From the NCBI GenBank assembly GCA_016713245.1, contig JADJPM010000004.1:2914001-2978000 (forward strand): 64,000 bases of DNA, read 5' to 3'. The first letter of the stretch is position 1. Every line of letters begins with the position of its first letter. Under the pieces are notes generated by a model. That model was not told where the DNA came from. It did not search any database and saw only the letters and a program-made list of their open reading frames with translations. Position numbers and translations under genes: made by a program. Source of the DNA: Verrucomicrobiaceae bacterium. GTDB taxonomy: Bacteria > Verrucomicrobiota > Verrucomicrobiia > Verrucomicrobiales > Verrucomicrobiaceae. Positions 27,423-36,100 of the stretch are shown here, in pieces.

Positions 27423-29218
27423 GACGCGGTTCTAGAATGCCTGCGCCCGGACCGCAATGGCATTTCCCCGATCAGCGGCAGCAACTTCTCCCGAAGCAGC
27501 GTTTCCCAATCCAGTCGCACCATCAACGCCCGCCTGGCCTGCCTAGCCTTCACGCCCGCATGCGCCCGGATTTTACGAGCGAGACCTTTCGGAGAGGCGG
27601 CGAGCTTAAAGAACACCGTCTCACTTGCTGCCACTTCGCGGTGAGCAGGAATGTCCGAACAAAAAACCGGCACCTGATGCAACGCCGCCTCGATCAGCGG
27701 CAGGCCATAGCCTTCTTGAAAGCTCGGGAAGAATAACGCGTCCGCCATCTGATACAGACTGCGCACCTCCTCATCGCTCAGAACGGCCTTTTCACCGAGG
27801 AAGAGCACCCGCTTCGACACGCCGAGTTCCTTCGCCAGCTTCTTCAACTCGCGAAAATACTTCACGCCATCCTTTTGATGCGGATCAGGAGCCGCCGTGA
27901 CGAGGTAAAGCGCCTGCGGAAGCTCCGCCAGCACCCGCAGGCCCATTTCGATATTTTTGCGTCGAACAAAGCGCGTGGGCTGAAGGAGCACGAGACCGAC
28001 TTTTTCGAGTTGGAGTGCCGCAATGCGGTCTTCGAGCCCCAAAACCGCCTTCGTATCGCAACCGTTCGGAATGACCTGAATCGGCTCGGAGGTGTGTTTC
28101 GCGAATTCCGACCTCCGATGCTCCGACACGGCGATGTGAATGGCCTGCGGCACCTTTTCCGCCCAGCGCACATCGTGCACCCAGTTGATCCAGCGAACAT
28201 CCGGGCGGGTCTCCGTGAGCTTGATGAGTTCCTCCGTCCACGCGAGGTCGAACGGCATGGTGAAGACGTTGTGGACGATGACGACGCTTTGGCGTGGAGC
28301 GCGGACGCCCTCGTCCGCACCACACTCCCACCACTCAAACCTTCCCTCCCTCAACTTCGCTTCCAGTGCATTCCTCCGAATGTAATTCAGCACCCTCTCC
28401 AGATGCTCCGGCCCTCGAATCAGCCGGTCACGATACCCTTCCTGCCACCACTCGCCCTTTTGACCCGTTGTTTGGCCGATCCGCCTCGAAGAAATGCTCT
28501 TCCAAGCCTGAATCACCTTCTCCAGTTCCGCTCCCGCTCGAAGTCGAAAGAGCAGATGCACATGATTCGGCATCACGACGTAGCTCAGCAGGTCATAGTC
28601 TTTGCCATCGGCATGATGCAGCGTGTCGAGAAGCCCTTGGCGCACTTCTGGCCGCTGCAAGACGCAGCTTCCCATACCCGCGTTGAGCCATCGTTCGATC
28701 TGCTCATCAAACTGGTCATGAAACGCGAACTCCTCGTCGGCTGACCACGGTTTGGGATGGCTCATCTCCCACAGGCGCTTTTGCTCGCGAAGCTCAGCGA
28801 GTTTGTCCTGCGGCAGCGAGTCGGCGAGCCGCCAGGTGACGAAAACGAGCTTTCCGGCCTGCTGCCAATGCGGCAGGACATGGCGGTGACGCGTGATTTC
28901 CTTCGCTGGCTCGAAGTAGGGATGGTGATCGTCTTGCTCGATCCATTGCCGGACACGCACGAAGGGAGAAGGAGCGCGGACGCCCTCGTCCGCAAAGACC
29001 ACAGGAGTGCGGATGCCCTCATCCGCTTTCATTGAAGGCGGACGAGGGCGTCCGCGCTCCTCCAACCAATCATGAAAGCGGACGAGGGCGTCCGCACTCC
29101 TATCAAAGGTGCTCACCTCACAGCCAAGTTGGCGCAAAGCACTCGCCTGTTCCCCAATGACACGCTCCACACCGCCGATGACCGGCGGCTTGGAGTAATG
29201 CAGGATGGCGATGCGCAT
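27419..29218 (-). CDS. GT4-type glycosyltransferase carrying an in-frame RAYT transposase insertion
   Basis: 599 residues from the ATG of MRIAILHYSK; the frame extends 12 codons upstream into a palindrome and was trimmed. Residues 1-~40 are the GT4 N-terminal Rossmann start (HYSKPPVIGGVERVIGEQ). Residues ~42-95 are palindrome-encoded (DALVRF, ERGRPRPPS, DEGVRAPS). Residues ~95-298 form a complete IS200-like/RAYT domain: HRHVLPHWQQAG, HUH-type MPNHVHLLF (~217-224) and catalytic-Tyr-type VLNYIRRNAL (~279). Residues ~299-310 are palindrome-encoded again. From ~311 the glycosyltransferase resumes (SVVIVHNVFTMPFDLAW) and contains the GT4 C-domain signatures VIPNGCD, PTRFVRRKNIEMGL and FPSFQEGYGLPLIEAA. 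No stop or frameshift interrupts it. Whether either half works in this fusion is unknown. The stop overlaps the downstream permease start. Confidence 0.85.
   Translation of the reverse strand: MRIAILHYSKPPVIGGVERVIGEQASALRQLGCEVSTFDRSADALVRFHDWLEERGRPRPPSMKADEGIRTPVVFADEGVRAPSPFVRVRQWIEQDDHHPYFEPAKEITRHRHVLPHWQQAGKLVFVTWRLADSLPQDKLAELREQKRLWEMSHPKPWSADEEFAFHDQFDEQIERWLNAGMGSCVLQRPEVRQGLLDTLHHADGKDYDLLSYVVMPNHVHLLFRLRAGAELEKVIQAWKSISSRRIGQTTGQKGEWWQEGYRDRLIRGPEHLERVLNYIRRNALEAKLREGRFEWWECGADEGVRAPRQSVVIVHNVFTMPFDLAWTEELIKLTETRPDVRWINWVHDVRWAEKVPQAIHIAVSEHRRSEFAKHTSEPIQVIPNGCDTKAVLGLEDRIAALQLEKVGLVLLQPTRFVRRKNIEMGLRVLAELPQALYLVTAAPDPHQKDGVKYFRELKKLAKELGVSKRVLFLGEKAVLSDEEVRSLYQMADALFFPSFQEGYGLPLIEAALHQVPVFCSDIPAHREVAASETVFFKLAASPKGLARKIRAHAGVKARQARRALMVRLDWETLLREKLLPLIGEMPLRSGRRHSRTAS
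28296..28318 (+). repeat. REP palindrome, GGAG family (copy 1)
   Basis: GGAGC followed by a 7-bp stem GCGGACG / CGTCCGC with a CCCT loop. It lies at the 3' (glycosyltransferase C-domain) boundary of the RAYT insertion. Confidence 0.85.
28971..29100. repeat. REP cluster (four palindromes, two in each orientation)
   Basis: Copies at 28971-28993 and 29004-29026 read GGAGY-GCGGAYG-CCCT-CRTCCGC on the plus strand; copies at 29038-29060 and 29078-29100 are inverted. The second copy has ATG/CAT in the stem where the others have ACG/CGT, a compensatory pair change that keeps the hairpin. The cluster has the layout of a BIME and is translated in frame in the glycosyltransferase ORF. Confidence 0.85.
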
Positions 29219-29229
29219 GCGCAAGCATG

Positions 29230-29293
29230 GGAGCGCGGACGCCCTCGTCCGCAATCATTTCGATGCCAAGGCGGACGAGGGCGTCCGCACTCC
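29230..29293. repeat. Inverted REP pair between leuS and the glycosyltransferase
   Basis: Two copies of the GGAG-family palindrome in opposite orientation (29230-29252 and 29271-29293), 18 bp apart. The second begins 5 bp after the leuS stop codon and the first ends 12 bp before the glycosyltransferase ATG. It could serve as an mRNA-stabilising or terminating hairpin. Confidence 0.85.
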
Positions 29294-29297
29294 ACTC

Positions 29298-32054
29298 CTA
29301 AACCACCACGTTCACCAGCTTCCCGGGCACGGCGATGATCTTCTTGGCGGGTTTCCCCTCCATGAATTCTTGCACGCGGGCGCTGGCGAGGGCGATCTTC
29401 TCGATCTCTTCCTTCGTCGCCTGGATCGGCACGCGGGCTTTGTCACGCAGCTTGCCGTTCACCTGGAAAACGACCTCCACCTCGTCCTCGATGAGGGCGG
29501 CGGGATCGTAAACAGGCCACGTTTCGTCGCTGAGGAAGCCTTTCGCAGCCAAAGCAGGGAAACTGGAGCGGATGATCGCATTCAGCTCCTCGGCGAGATG
29601 CGGTGCAAAAGGACTGAGCACCTTCAGGAAGGTCACAATGGCTCCCGCAGGCTTCACTTCGGCTCCGGTGAAGGCATTCGTGCAAACCATCATCTGGCTG
29701 ATCGCCGTGTTGAAGCTGAGCTTCTCAATGTCCTCGCCGCACTTCTTGATCGTCTCGTGCAGTGCTTTGGTGAGCTGCTTGTTCGCAGGCACGTCTTGCA
29801 GGGCCTTGGAGGTGCTGCACACGCCATCATCATCCACTTCCATCACCAGACGCCACACGCGAGCGAGGAAGCGATACACGCCCTCGACGCCCTTCATGCT
29901 CCACGGCTTCACCTGCTCCAGCGGCCCCATGAACATCTCATAAAGCCGCAGCGCATCGGCGCCATACTCGCGAACGACGTCATCGGGGTTCACCACGTTG
30001 CCACGGGACTTCGACATCTTCTGCCCATCCTCGCCGAGGATCAGGCCTTGATTCACCAGACGCTGGAACGGCTCCGGCGTGCTCACATAGCCGAGATCAA
30101 AGAGCACCTTGTGCCAGAAACGCGCGTAAAGCAGGTGCAGCACCGCATGCTCGGTGCCGCCGACGTAGAGATCGACGCCACCGGGCTTGCCGCCGCCCAT
30201 CCAATACTTCTCTGCGGCCTCACCGACAAAGCGTTCCGAGTTCCGCGCATCGCAATAACGCAGGTAATACCAGCACGAACCCGCCCACTGCGGCATCGTG
30301 TTGAGTTCACGCTTCGCAGTCGCGGAGTATTGAACCCACTCGGCAGCCTTCGAAAGAGGCGGCTCGGGCGTGCCAGTCGGTTTAAAGTCTTCCAGCGTCG
30401 GCGGCAGCAGCGGCAGCTCGCTTTCAGGAATGCTGCGATGATTGCCATCTTCCCAAACGATCGGAAAAGGCTCACCCCAGTAACGCTGACGGCTGAAGAG
30501 CCAGTCGCGCAGCTTGAAATTGGTCGTGCCTTTGCCGAGGCCTTTTTCTTCGAGCCAGGAGGCCATTTTCTTCTTCGCCTCAGCCATGCCAAGCCCATCC
30601 AAGGAAACCTCTGGGTTGGCCGACGAAACTGCTTCTCCGTCTTCTGTGAATGCTTCGTATTTGTGTGGGTGAGAGGCGTAGCGAATAATCAGCCCCTTAT
30701 ACCTCTCTGGAGAATTGGTTTCATAGTCCTTGAGGGTCTGTTTAATGTCCTCGTTTGGCTCTGGATAGGTCCGCTTCAGGAATCGAGTCATCGCTGCGAC
30801 GAGCCACTCCATCGGAGGCTGGACAACTACACGCATCGGCAGCTCGAACTTCTTCGCGAATTCAAAGTCACGCTCGTCATGCGCTGGCACCGCCATGATC
30901 GCTCCGGTGCCGTAGCCTGTGAGGACGTAGTCGGCGATCCAGATAGGGATCTGCTCGTTGTTGACCGGATTGATGGCGTAAGCGCCGGTGGAGACGCCAG
31001 ACTTCTCCTTCGCCAGTTCGGTGCGTTCGAGATCGGATTTGGAGGAGACGGTCTTTTGGTAGGCTTCGACGGCAGCCTTTTGAGCCTCGGTGGTGATTTG
31101 CGGCACCAGCGAGTGCTCGGGAGCGAGCACCATGTAAGTCGCTCCGAAAAGCGTATCGGGGCGAGTCGTGAAGACGGTGATGCAGTGTGGTGCAGCCGTC
31201 TCGGCTGCTTCAGAGGGCAGTTCAGAGGACTGCACCACATTGAAACGCACATGCGCACCCTCGCTGCGGCCGATCCAGTTGCGCTGGAGCAGCTTGATGC
31301 TTTCCGGCCAGTCGAGGCCGTCGAGTTCATCGATCAAACGCTGGGCGAAGGCTGTGATGCGCAGCATCCATTGGCGCATGGGGCGACGCTCGACCGGATG
31401 ACCACCACGTTCACTTTTCCCATCAATAACCTCTTCGTTGGCAAGCACCGTGCCCAGATAAGGACACCAGTTCACTGGTGCTGAGGAGATGTAAGCGAGG
31501 CGTTTGGCGTCGATCTCTGCACGAGAAAGGCCTTTGGCTTCGAGTTCGGTGACGGGATGCGCTTTGCCGTCGTCGCCAACGTAAGAATTGTAGAGCTTCA
31601 GGAAGATCCACTGCGTCCATTTGAAGTAACCGGGGTCGGTGGTGTTCACCTCGCGGTCCCAGTCGTAGGCAAAGCCGAGCGATTTGAGCTGCTTGGTAAA
31701 GTTCGCGACGTTCTTTTCGGTCGTGGCACGGGGATGCACTCCCTTTTCGATCGCATACTGCTCCGCGGGCAGGCCAAAGGCGTCCCAGCCCATCGGGTGC
31801 AGCACATTGAAGCCGGACATCTTCTTGAAGCGGCCGATGATGTCCGTGGCGGTGTAGCCCTCCGGGTGGCCGACGTGGAGGCCGTTGCCGCTGGGATAAG
31901 GGAACATGTCGAGCACGAAGTACTTCGGCTTCGAGGCATCGAAGTCGGCATCACCGGGGTTGGGCGTGCGGAAGGCCTTTTTCGCCTCCCACTCGCCCTG
32001 CCATTTCGGTTCAAACTCGGAGAAAGGGAAGGCTTTGCGCTGCTCGCTGGACAT
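29298..32054 (-). CDS. leuS: Leucyl-tRNA synthetase
   Basis: 918 residues from the ATG of MSSEQRKAFPF. The frame is open 46 codons further upstream, but that part is tandem repeat sequence. Class I signature HVGH at ~60-63 within PYPSGNGLHVGHPEG; KMSKS at ~675 within DGQKMSKSRGN. It has the CP1 editing domain (TVFTTRPDTLFGATY, AHDERDFEFA) and an anticodon/C-terminal domain ending in VPGKLVNVVV. It charges tRNA-Leu in the cytoplasm. Two oddities: an in-frame palindromic insertion encoding residues ~272-290 (VQSSELPSEAAETAAPH), and a lower-GC stretch at ~420-470 (LKRTYPEPNEDIKQTLKDYE) in the editing region. Both are still open reading frame, and the conserved motifs are intact. Confidence 0.95.
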   Translation of the reverse strand: MSSEQRKAFPFSEFEPKWQGEWEAKKAFRTPNPGDADFDASKPKYFVLDMFPYPSGNGLHVGHPEGYTATDIIGRFKKMSGFNVLHPMGWDAFGLPAEQYAIEKGVHPRATTEKNVANFTKQLKSLGFAYDWDREVNTTDPGYFKWTQWIFLKLYNSYVGDDGKAHPVTELEAKGLSRAEIDAKRLAYISSAPVNWCPYLGTVLANEEVIDGKSERGGHPVERRPMRQWMLRITAFAQRLIDELDGLDWPESIKLLQRNWIGRSEGAHVRFNVVQSSELPSEAAETAAPHCITVFTTRPDTLFGATYMVLAPEHSLVPQITTEAQKAAVEAYQKTVSSKSDLERTELAKEKSGVSTGAYAINPVNNEQIPIWIADYVLTGYGTGAIMAVPAHDERDFEFAKKFELPMRVVVQPPMEWLVAAMTRFLKRTYPEPNEDIKQTLKDYETNSPERYKGLIIRYASHPHKYEAFTEDGEAVSSANPEVSLDGLGMAEAKKKMASWLEEKGLGKGTTNFKLRDWLFSRQRYWGEPFPIVWEDGNHRSIPESELPLLPPTLEDFKPTGTPEPPLSKAAEWVQYSATAKRELNTMPQWAGSCWYYLRYCDARNSERFVGEAAEKYWMGGGKPGGVDLYVGGTEHAVLHLLYARFWHKVLFDLGYVSTPEPFQRLVNQGLILGEDGQKMSKSRGNVVNPDDVVREYGADALRLYEMFMGPLEQVKPWSMKGVEGVYRFLARVWRLVMEVDDDGVCSTSKALQDVPANKQLTKALHETIKKCGEDIEKLSFNTAISQMMVCTNAFTGAEVKPAGAIVTFLKVLSPFAPHLAEELNAIIRSSFPALAAKGFLSDETWPVYDPAALIEDEVEVVFQVNGKLRDKARVPIQATKEEIEKIALASARVQEFMEGKPAKKIIAVPGKLVNVVV
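31186..31239. repeat. Palindromic element inside leuS
   Basis: Outer inverted repeat TGTGGTGCAG (31186-31195) and CTGCACCACA (31230-31239), with nested hairpins GCAGCCG-TCT-CGGCTGC and CAGT...ACTG. It is 54 bp, exactly 18 codons, and adds residues without disturbing the frame, just before the conserved TVFTTRPDT motif of the editing domain. Confidence 0.75.
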
Positions 32055-32083
32055 AGGGGCGCGGAAGAAGGCGAGATGGGGGC

Positions 32084-32113
32084 AAGTTCCAAGTTTAAAG
32101 TTGCAGGTTTCAG
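32084..32113. repeat. Degenerate GTTNNAR heptamers upstream of leuS
   Basis: Four tandem heptamers (GTTCCAA, GTTTAAA, GTTGCAG, GTTTCAG) in the divergent leuS / WXG100-like intergenic region. This is the same unit type as the repeat at 20431. Confidence 0.6.
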
Positions 32114-32179
32114 GCCGAACGCCGCCTTCGCCATGGAATCTCATTGCCGCCGCCGCCTCCCCTGCCCTATCCTCCGCCC

Positions 32180-32452
32180 ATGGCCCAGGCAATCATGAAC
32201 CCCGAGGAGGTCCGTCGTTTCGCGGCGGAGCTCAAACGCTTCAACACCGACATGCAGCAGCGAGCTTCCTCCCTGCAAAGCCGCTTCTCCGCCCTCGGCG
32301 AGACCTGGCAGGATGCCGAGCATGAAAAGTTCGGCGCTGAATTCCTCACCACCATGAAAGCCATCAAGAAATTCATGGAGATGAGCGAGCAGCACACGCC
32401 CTTCCTCCTGCGCAAAGCGCAGCGCATCGAGGATTACCTCAATCAGAAATAG
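32180..32452 (+). CDS. WXG100-like small helical protein
   Basis: 90 residues from MAQAIMNPEEV; a proline-rich 12-codon upstream extension was rejected as non-coding. The predicted helix-turn-helix has a central TWQDAEHEKFGAEF, which matches the WXG100/ESAT-6 plan (a tryptophan turn between two ~40-residue helices, total ~90-100 residues). WXG100 proteins are substrates or structural partners of type VII secretion ATPases. It is the first of five same-strand genes leading to an FtsK/EccC-like ATPase, which strongly supports this reading. The gene to its left (leuS) is divergent. Confidence 0.75.
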   Translation: MAQAIMNPEEVRRFAAELKRFNTDMQQRASSLQSRFSALGETWQDAEHEKFGAEFLTTMKAIKKFMEMSEQHTPFLLRKAQRIEDYLNQK

Positions 32453-32487
32453 ATCGGTCCCATCCGACCGATCCGACCGATCTCCGC

Positions 32488-32988
32488 ATGGCTGACCAAG
32501 CACGCATTTCAAACCTCGACGCCATCGACGCCTTTCGCTCGGCCTTGATCGTCTTCATCTCGAAGACGCAGCAGTCGCTGGATCAGGCGCAGGATACCGT
32601 CAAGAAGACCCGTGGCTGGCTGCAAACCGAGCAGCCCCAGTATTGGATGGCTCAGATCAAGCTGCGGCAAAAAAAGCTCGATCAAGCCAACGCTGAGCTG
32701 ATGAGCGCCCGGCTCTCCGAATTCGTCGATAGCCCCACGGTGCAGCAGATGGCGGTGCGAAAGGCCCGCTATGCGCTCGAAGAAGCCCAGCAGCGCCTCG
32801 AACGCACCAAAACCTGGGCACGCGACTACGACCGCCTCATCTCCCCCCTCGCCAAAAAGGTGGAAAGCCTTCGCGATTACCTCGAAAACGACCTCACCCG
32901 CGCCGTGGCCTACCTCACCGAGGTCCAAAAGATCCTCGCCGCCTACGCGGAGGCCTCCACTCCAGCCCCCGCCCCTGCTGAATCATGA
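32488..32988 (+). CDS. Coiled-coil protein of the type-VII-like locus
   Basis: 166 residues, almost entirely helical, no signal peptide or membrane segment. Long amphipathic helices include LDQAQDTVKKTRGWLQTEQP and ALEEAQQRLERTKTWARDYD, and the tail is Ala/Pro-rich (STPAPAPAES). I do not recognise a named family. Its stop overlaps the start of the next small gene (ATGA), so the genes are translationally coupled. An adaptor, chaperone or structural partner of the WXG100-like proteins is likely, by position only. Confidence 0.65.
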   Translation: MADQARISNLDAIDAFRSALIVFISKTQQSLDQAQDTVKKTRGWLQTEQPQYWMAQIKLRQKKLDQANAELMSARLSEFVDSPTVQQMAVRKARYALEEAQQRLERTKTWARDYDRLISPLAKKVESLRDYLENDLTRAVAYLTEVQKILAAYAEASTPAPAPAES

Positions 32989-33185
32989 ATCTCACCCAAA
33001 ACACCCGCGAACTCGCCGAGCGATGGCACGCCACGAAGGTCCACTGGCGAGACGCCAAGGCGCAGGAATTTGAAAAGCAGTATTTGGAGGCCTTGCCCGG
33101 CATGGTGTCCAAGACCAGTGTGATGCTCAGCGAACTCGAAACCCTCATTAAAAAGATCCGCAAAGACTGTGAGCAGACCTACTGA
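32985..33185 (+). CDS. Second WXG100-like mini-protein
   Basis: 66 residues, helical. HWRDAKAQEFEKQYLEAL aligns with the first WXG100-like protein's TWQDAEHEKFGAEFLTTM, keeping W-x-D-A, the phenylalanine and the following Leu or Met, so the two are probably diverged paralogues. It is shorter than a normal WXG100 protein because the first helix is brief. The start overlaps the coiled-coil gene stop by 4 bp and the stop lies 17 bp inside the ATPase gene, so all three are coupled in one transcript. Confidence 0.65.
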   Translation: MNLTQNTRELAERWHATKVHWRDAKAQEFEKQYLEALPGMVSKTSVMLSELETLIKKIRKDCEQTY

Positions 33186-36100
33186 CCTCCGCGCCTCGCG
33201 CATCCTCCAGCTCCACACCTCCCTCCACGCAGGTGCCATCGACTTTGCCAAGCGGGCGGAACTGATCGCTCGGGATACACGGGCCAAGCGCTACACCACC
33301 GAGCAGGACCATCTGCAAAAGCTCGAAGCACTGACGACCGAAACCGCCGCGGCGAGCGCCGCCGTTTCCGCTCAATGGGAGGGGCACAAGGATCAGTTCC
33401 GCGCCCGCCACCAAGCACGCGCCGACTTCTTTGCCCGCTACCAGCACCGTATCGAGCGTGATCTTCCCTCGATGATGCAAAAGGAGCGCGAGTCATGGCT
33501 CGGTAAGCAGCAACTGCGCCGCATCCAGGCGCAGGCCCAGCTCAAAAAGAGCCTCGCTGAGATCGATGCCACCGCCGCGCCTCTCACCGAACGCCTCACG
33601 GCGGCTAAGGACCGGCTACTGGCTGTTCTAAAAGCCATCGGAGGTCGCCTCACCCGACAGGGGGAACCGGCGCCGAATGTGAAAACGCTCACCGAGATGC
33701 CAGCCCGAGTCGAGAGCATCGAATCCCAAGCTAGAAGCTACGAAGAACAGCTCGCGGTGAAGGGCGGCGGCCTTCTGAAGATGTTCAGCAAACCAGCGGT
33801 CGATCTCCAGCAGCTCAGCGCCTCCGTTCACGATTACGAAACCGCCGTCGCCGAGCTGAACGCGTCCATTGATACGGCCAACGCGGAAGCGCAGGCCGCG
33901 CACGATGCCCTCGATGCTCAAATCACCATTGAATGGAATCGTGCCGATGAAATGGCGCAGAAATTCAAAGCGGCGATGCAGAAGCGCCTCGCCACGCAGA
34001 TCCCCGCCTGCCTGCAACGCAATGAGCGACTCCTTCAGCGCAATTTGAAGTATCTCGACGAACAAAAGACCGCTCACCTTGCCCAGGCGGAATCCCCCTT
34101 CATCGACCGTCGCCATCAGATCGAATCACGTCATCAGCTCGAAATGTCTGCCTTTGATGCGAAGGCTCAAAAACGATGGTCTGACCTCGAAACCGAATGG
34201 CAGGCGGAAATCCCCGATTTGCTCGCTCAGATCAACGAGATAGCCCCCATCGGCCCCACGCCATGGAGTCGCGATTACAACGCTCCCACGACCTTCCCAT
34301 CACATAGCCGCTTTGGCGAATTGACGCTCGATTTGAGCCAAGAAGCTGCCGTCTTGGCCAAAGATACGCCGCTGAGCCTTGCGGGGCACGAGCACCTTTC
34401 GTTGCCGTTGGCGCTTACCTTTCCTCAAGAGGCCTCGCTGCTCATCGAAACGGATGACGACGGCGGCAAGTGGGTGCCGGAGGTGATGAACAGCCTCATC
34501 TTCCGCATCTTGAAGACCGCACCTCCCGGCAAGGCGCACTTCACCATCATCGACGCTGTCGGCCTCGGCCAAAATTTCGCGGGTCTGATGCATCTGGCCG
34601 ATTACGAGCCGGCTTTGATCAACCGCCGCATCTGGACACAGCGTGATCATATCGAAGAGCGCCTTCAAGAGCTCAACGAGCACGTCGAGAAGGTCATCCA
34701 GATGTACCTGCGCAACGAATACGCGACGATCACCGAGTACAACGAGCAAGCCGGCAGCGTGGCGGAAAAATACCATTTCCTCGTCATCGCCGGACTGCCT
34801 GCGGGATTCAGCGAGAGCGCCATGTCGCGGCTGAAAAGCATCCTCGCCAGCGGACCGCGCTGCGGCGTCTTCACGCTCGTGCATTGGGATCGCCGTCAAA
34901 ACCTGCCGGAAGGCCTCAGCGCCGAGGATTTGCGCAAATTCACCGTTCGTGTCGTTCGTGAAAAGGGCGTGGTGAGCTTTGGCGGCATTTCCACGCTTCA
35001 ACTCGATCCTTTCGTCAGCGACGAAATCGCGGCCGACCTCGCGCATCAGATCGGACAGGCCAGCATCGACTCGAATCGCGTGCAGGTGCCGTTTTCGGTC
35101 GTCGCGCCGAAGGAAATGTGGAGCGAAAGCACCACCAACGAGCTGCGAATCGCCATCGGCCGCACCGGTGCCACGAAGCTGCAGATGCTCGCCATCGGCA
35201 AAGGCACGAAACAGCATGCGCTGCTCGCCGGGAAGACCGGTTCGGGCAAATCGACCTTGCTGCACATCATCATCACGAATCTCGCGCTCACGTGCAGCCC
35301 GGACGAAATCGAGTTTTATCTCATCGACTTCAAAAAGGGCGTCGAGTTCAAGTGCTACGCCGATGCGAAGCTGCCACACGCCAAGGTCATCGCCATCGAG
35401 AGCGATCGCGAGTTCGCGCTGAGCGTGCTGCAACGCATCGACGAAGAATTGAAGCGTCGCGGCGAGTTGTATCGCAAACTCGGGGCGCAGGATTTGGCCG
35501 GTTACAAGAAGGCCGGCGGCACGGAGCCCATGCCGCGTAGCATGCTCATCATCGACGAGTTCCAAGAGTTCTTCGTCGAGGACGATTCGGTGGCTCAGGG
35601 AGCTGCGTTGCTGCTGGATCGCATCGTGCGTCAGGGCCGTGCGTTTGGCATTCACGTCTTCCTCGGCTCGCAGACGCTCGGCGGCGCCTACACGCTGGCT
35701 CGCACGACGTTGGGCCAGATGGTCATTCGCATCGCGCTTCAGTGCAATGAAGCCGATGCCGCGCTGATCATGGACGAAGGCAACACGGCGGCTCGCATGC
35801 TCTCGCGGCCCGGTGAAGGCATCTACAACGACGCCGCAGGCGCTTTGGAGGGCAATTCGCCCTTCCAGGTCGTCTGGCTCACCGATGAGGAACGCGACGA
35901 AAATCTCGTCAAAGTGGCCGCACTCGCTCAAACGCGCGGATTCGGCAAAAAACGCCCCATCGTCTTCGAAGGCAACATGCCGGCCGATGTTCGCGACAAC
36001 CCGCTTTTGGCCGCTGCGCTCGAAAATCCGCCTGCGAAGGCTCCTGCCGACCCACGCGTGTGGTTGGGGCTTCCCAACGCGATCAAAGGCCCCACGGATG

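Larger units (their letters stand above)
28296..29100 (-). mobile_element. RAYT (REP-associated tyrosine transposase) with flanking REPs
   Basis: The transposase-coding segment (~28330-28965) is bracketed by one 23-bp REP on one side (28296-28318) and four on the other (28971-29100). The Y1-type domain has the histidine pair of an HUH nuclease (N-H-V-H) and a downstream tyrosine in the NYIRRNAL context. RAYTs process REP hairpins as single-stranded DNA. The flanking REPs carry a GGAG head, as known for REPs associated with these proteins. The element sits inside a glycosyltransferase gene in the same frame and has no obvious start codon of its own, so expression may depend on the host gene. 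Confidence 0.85.
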
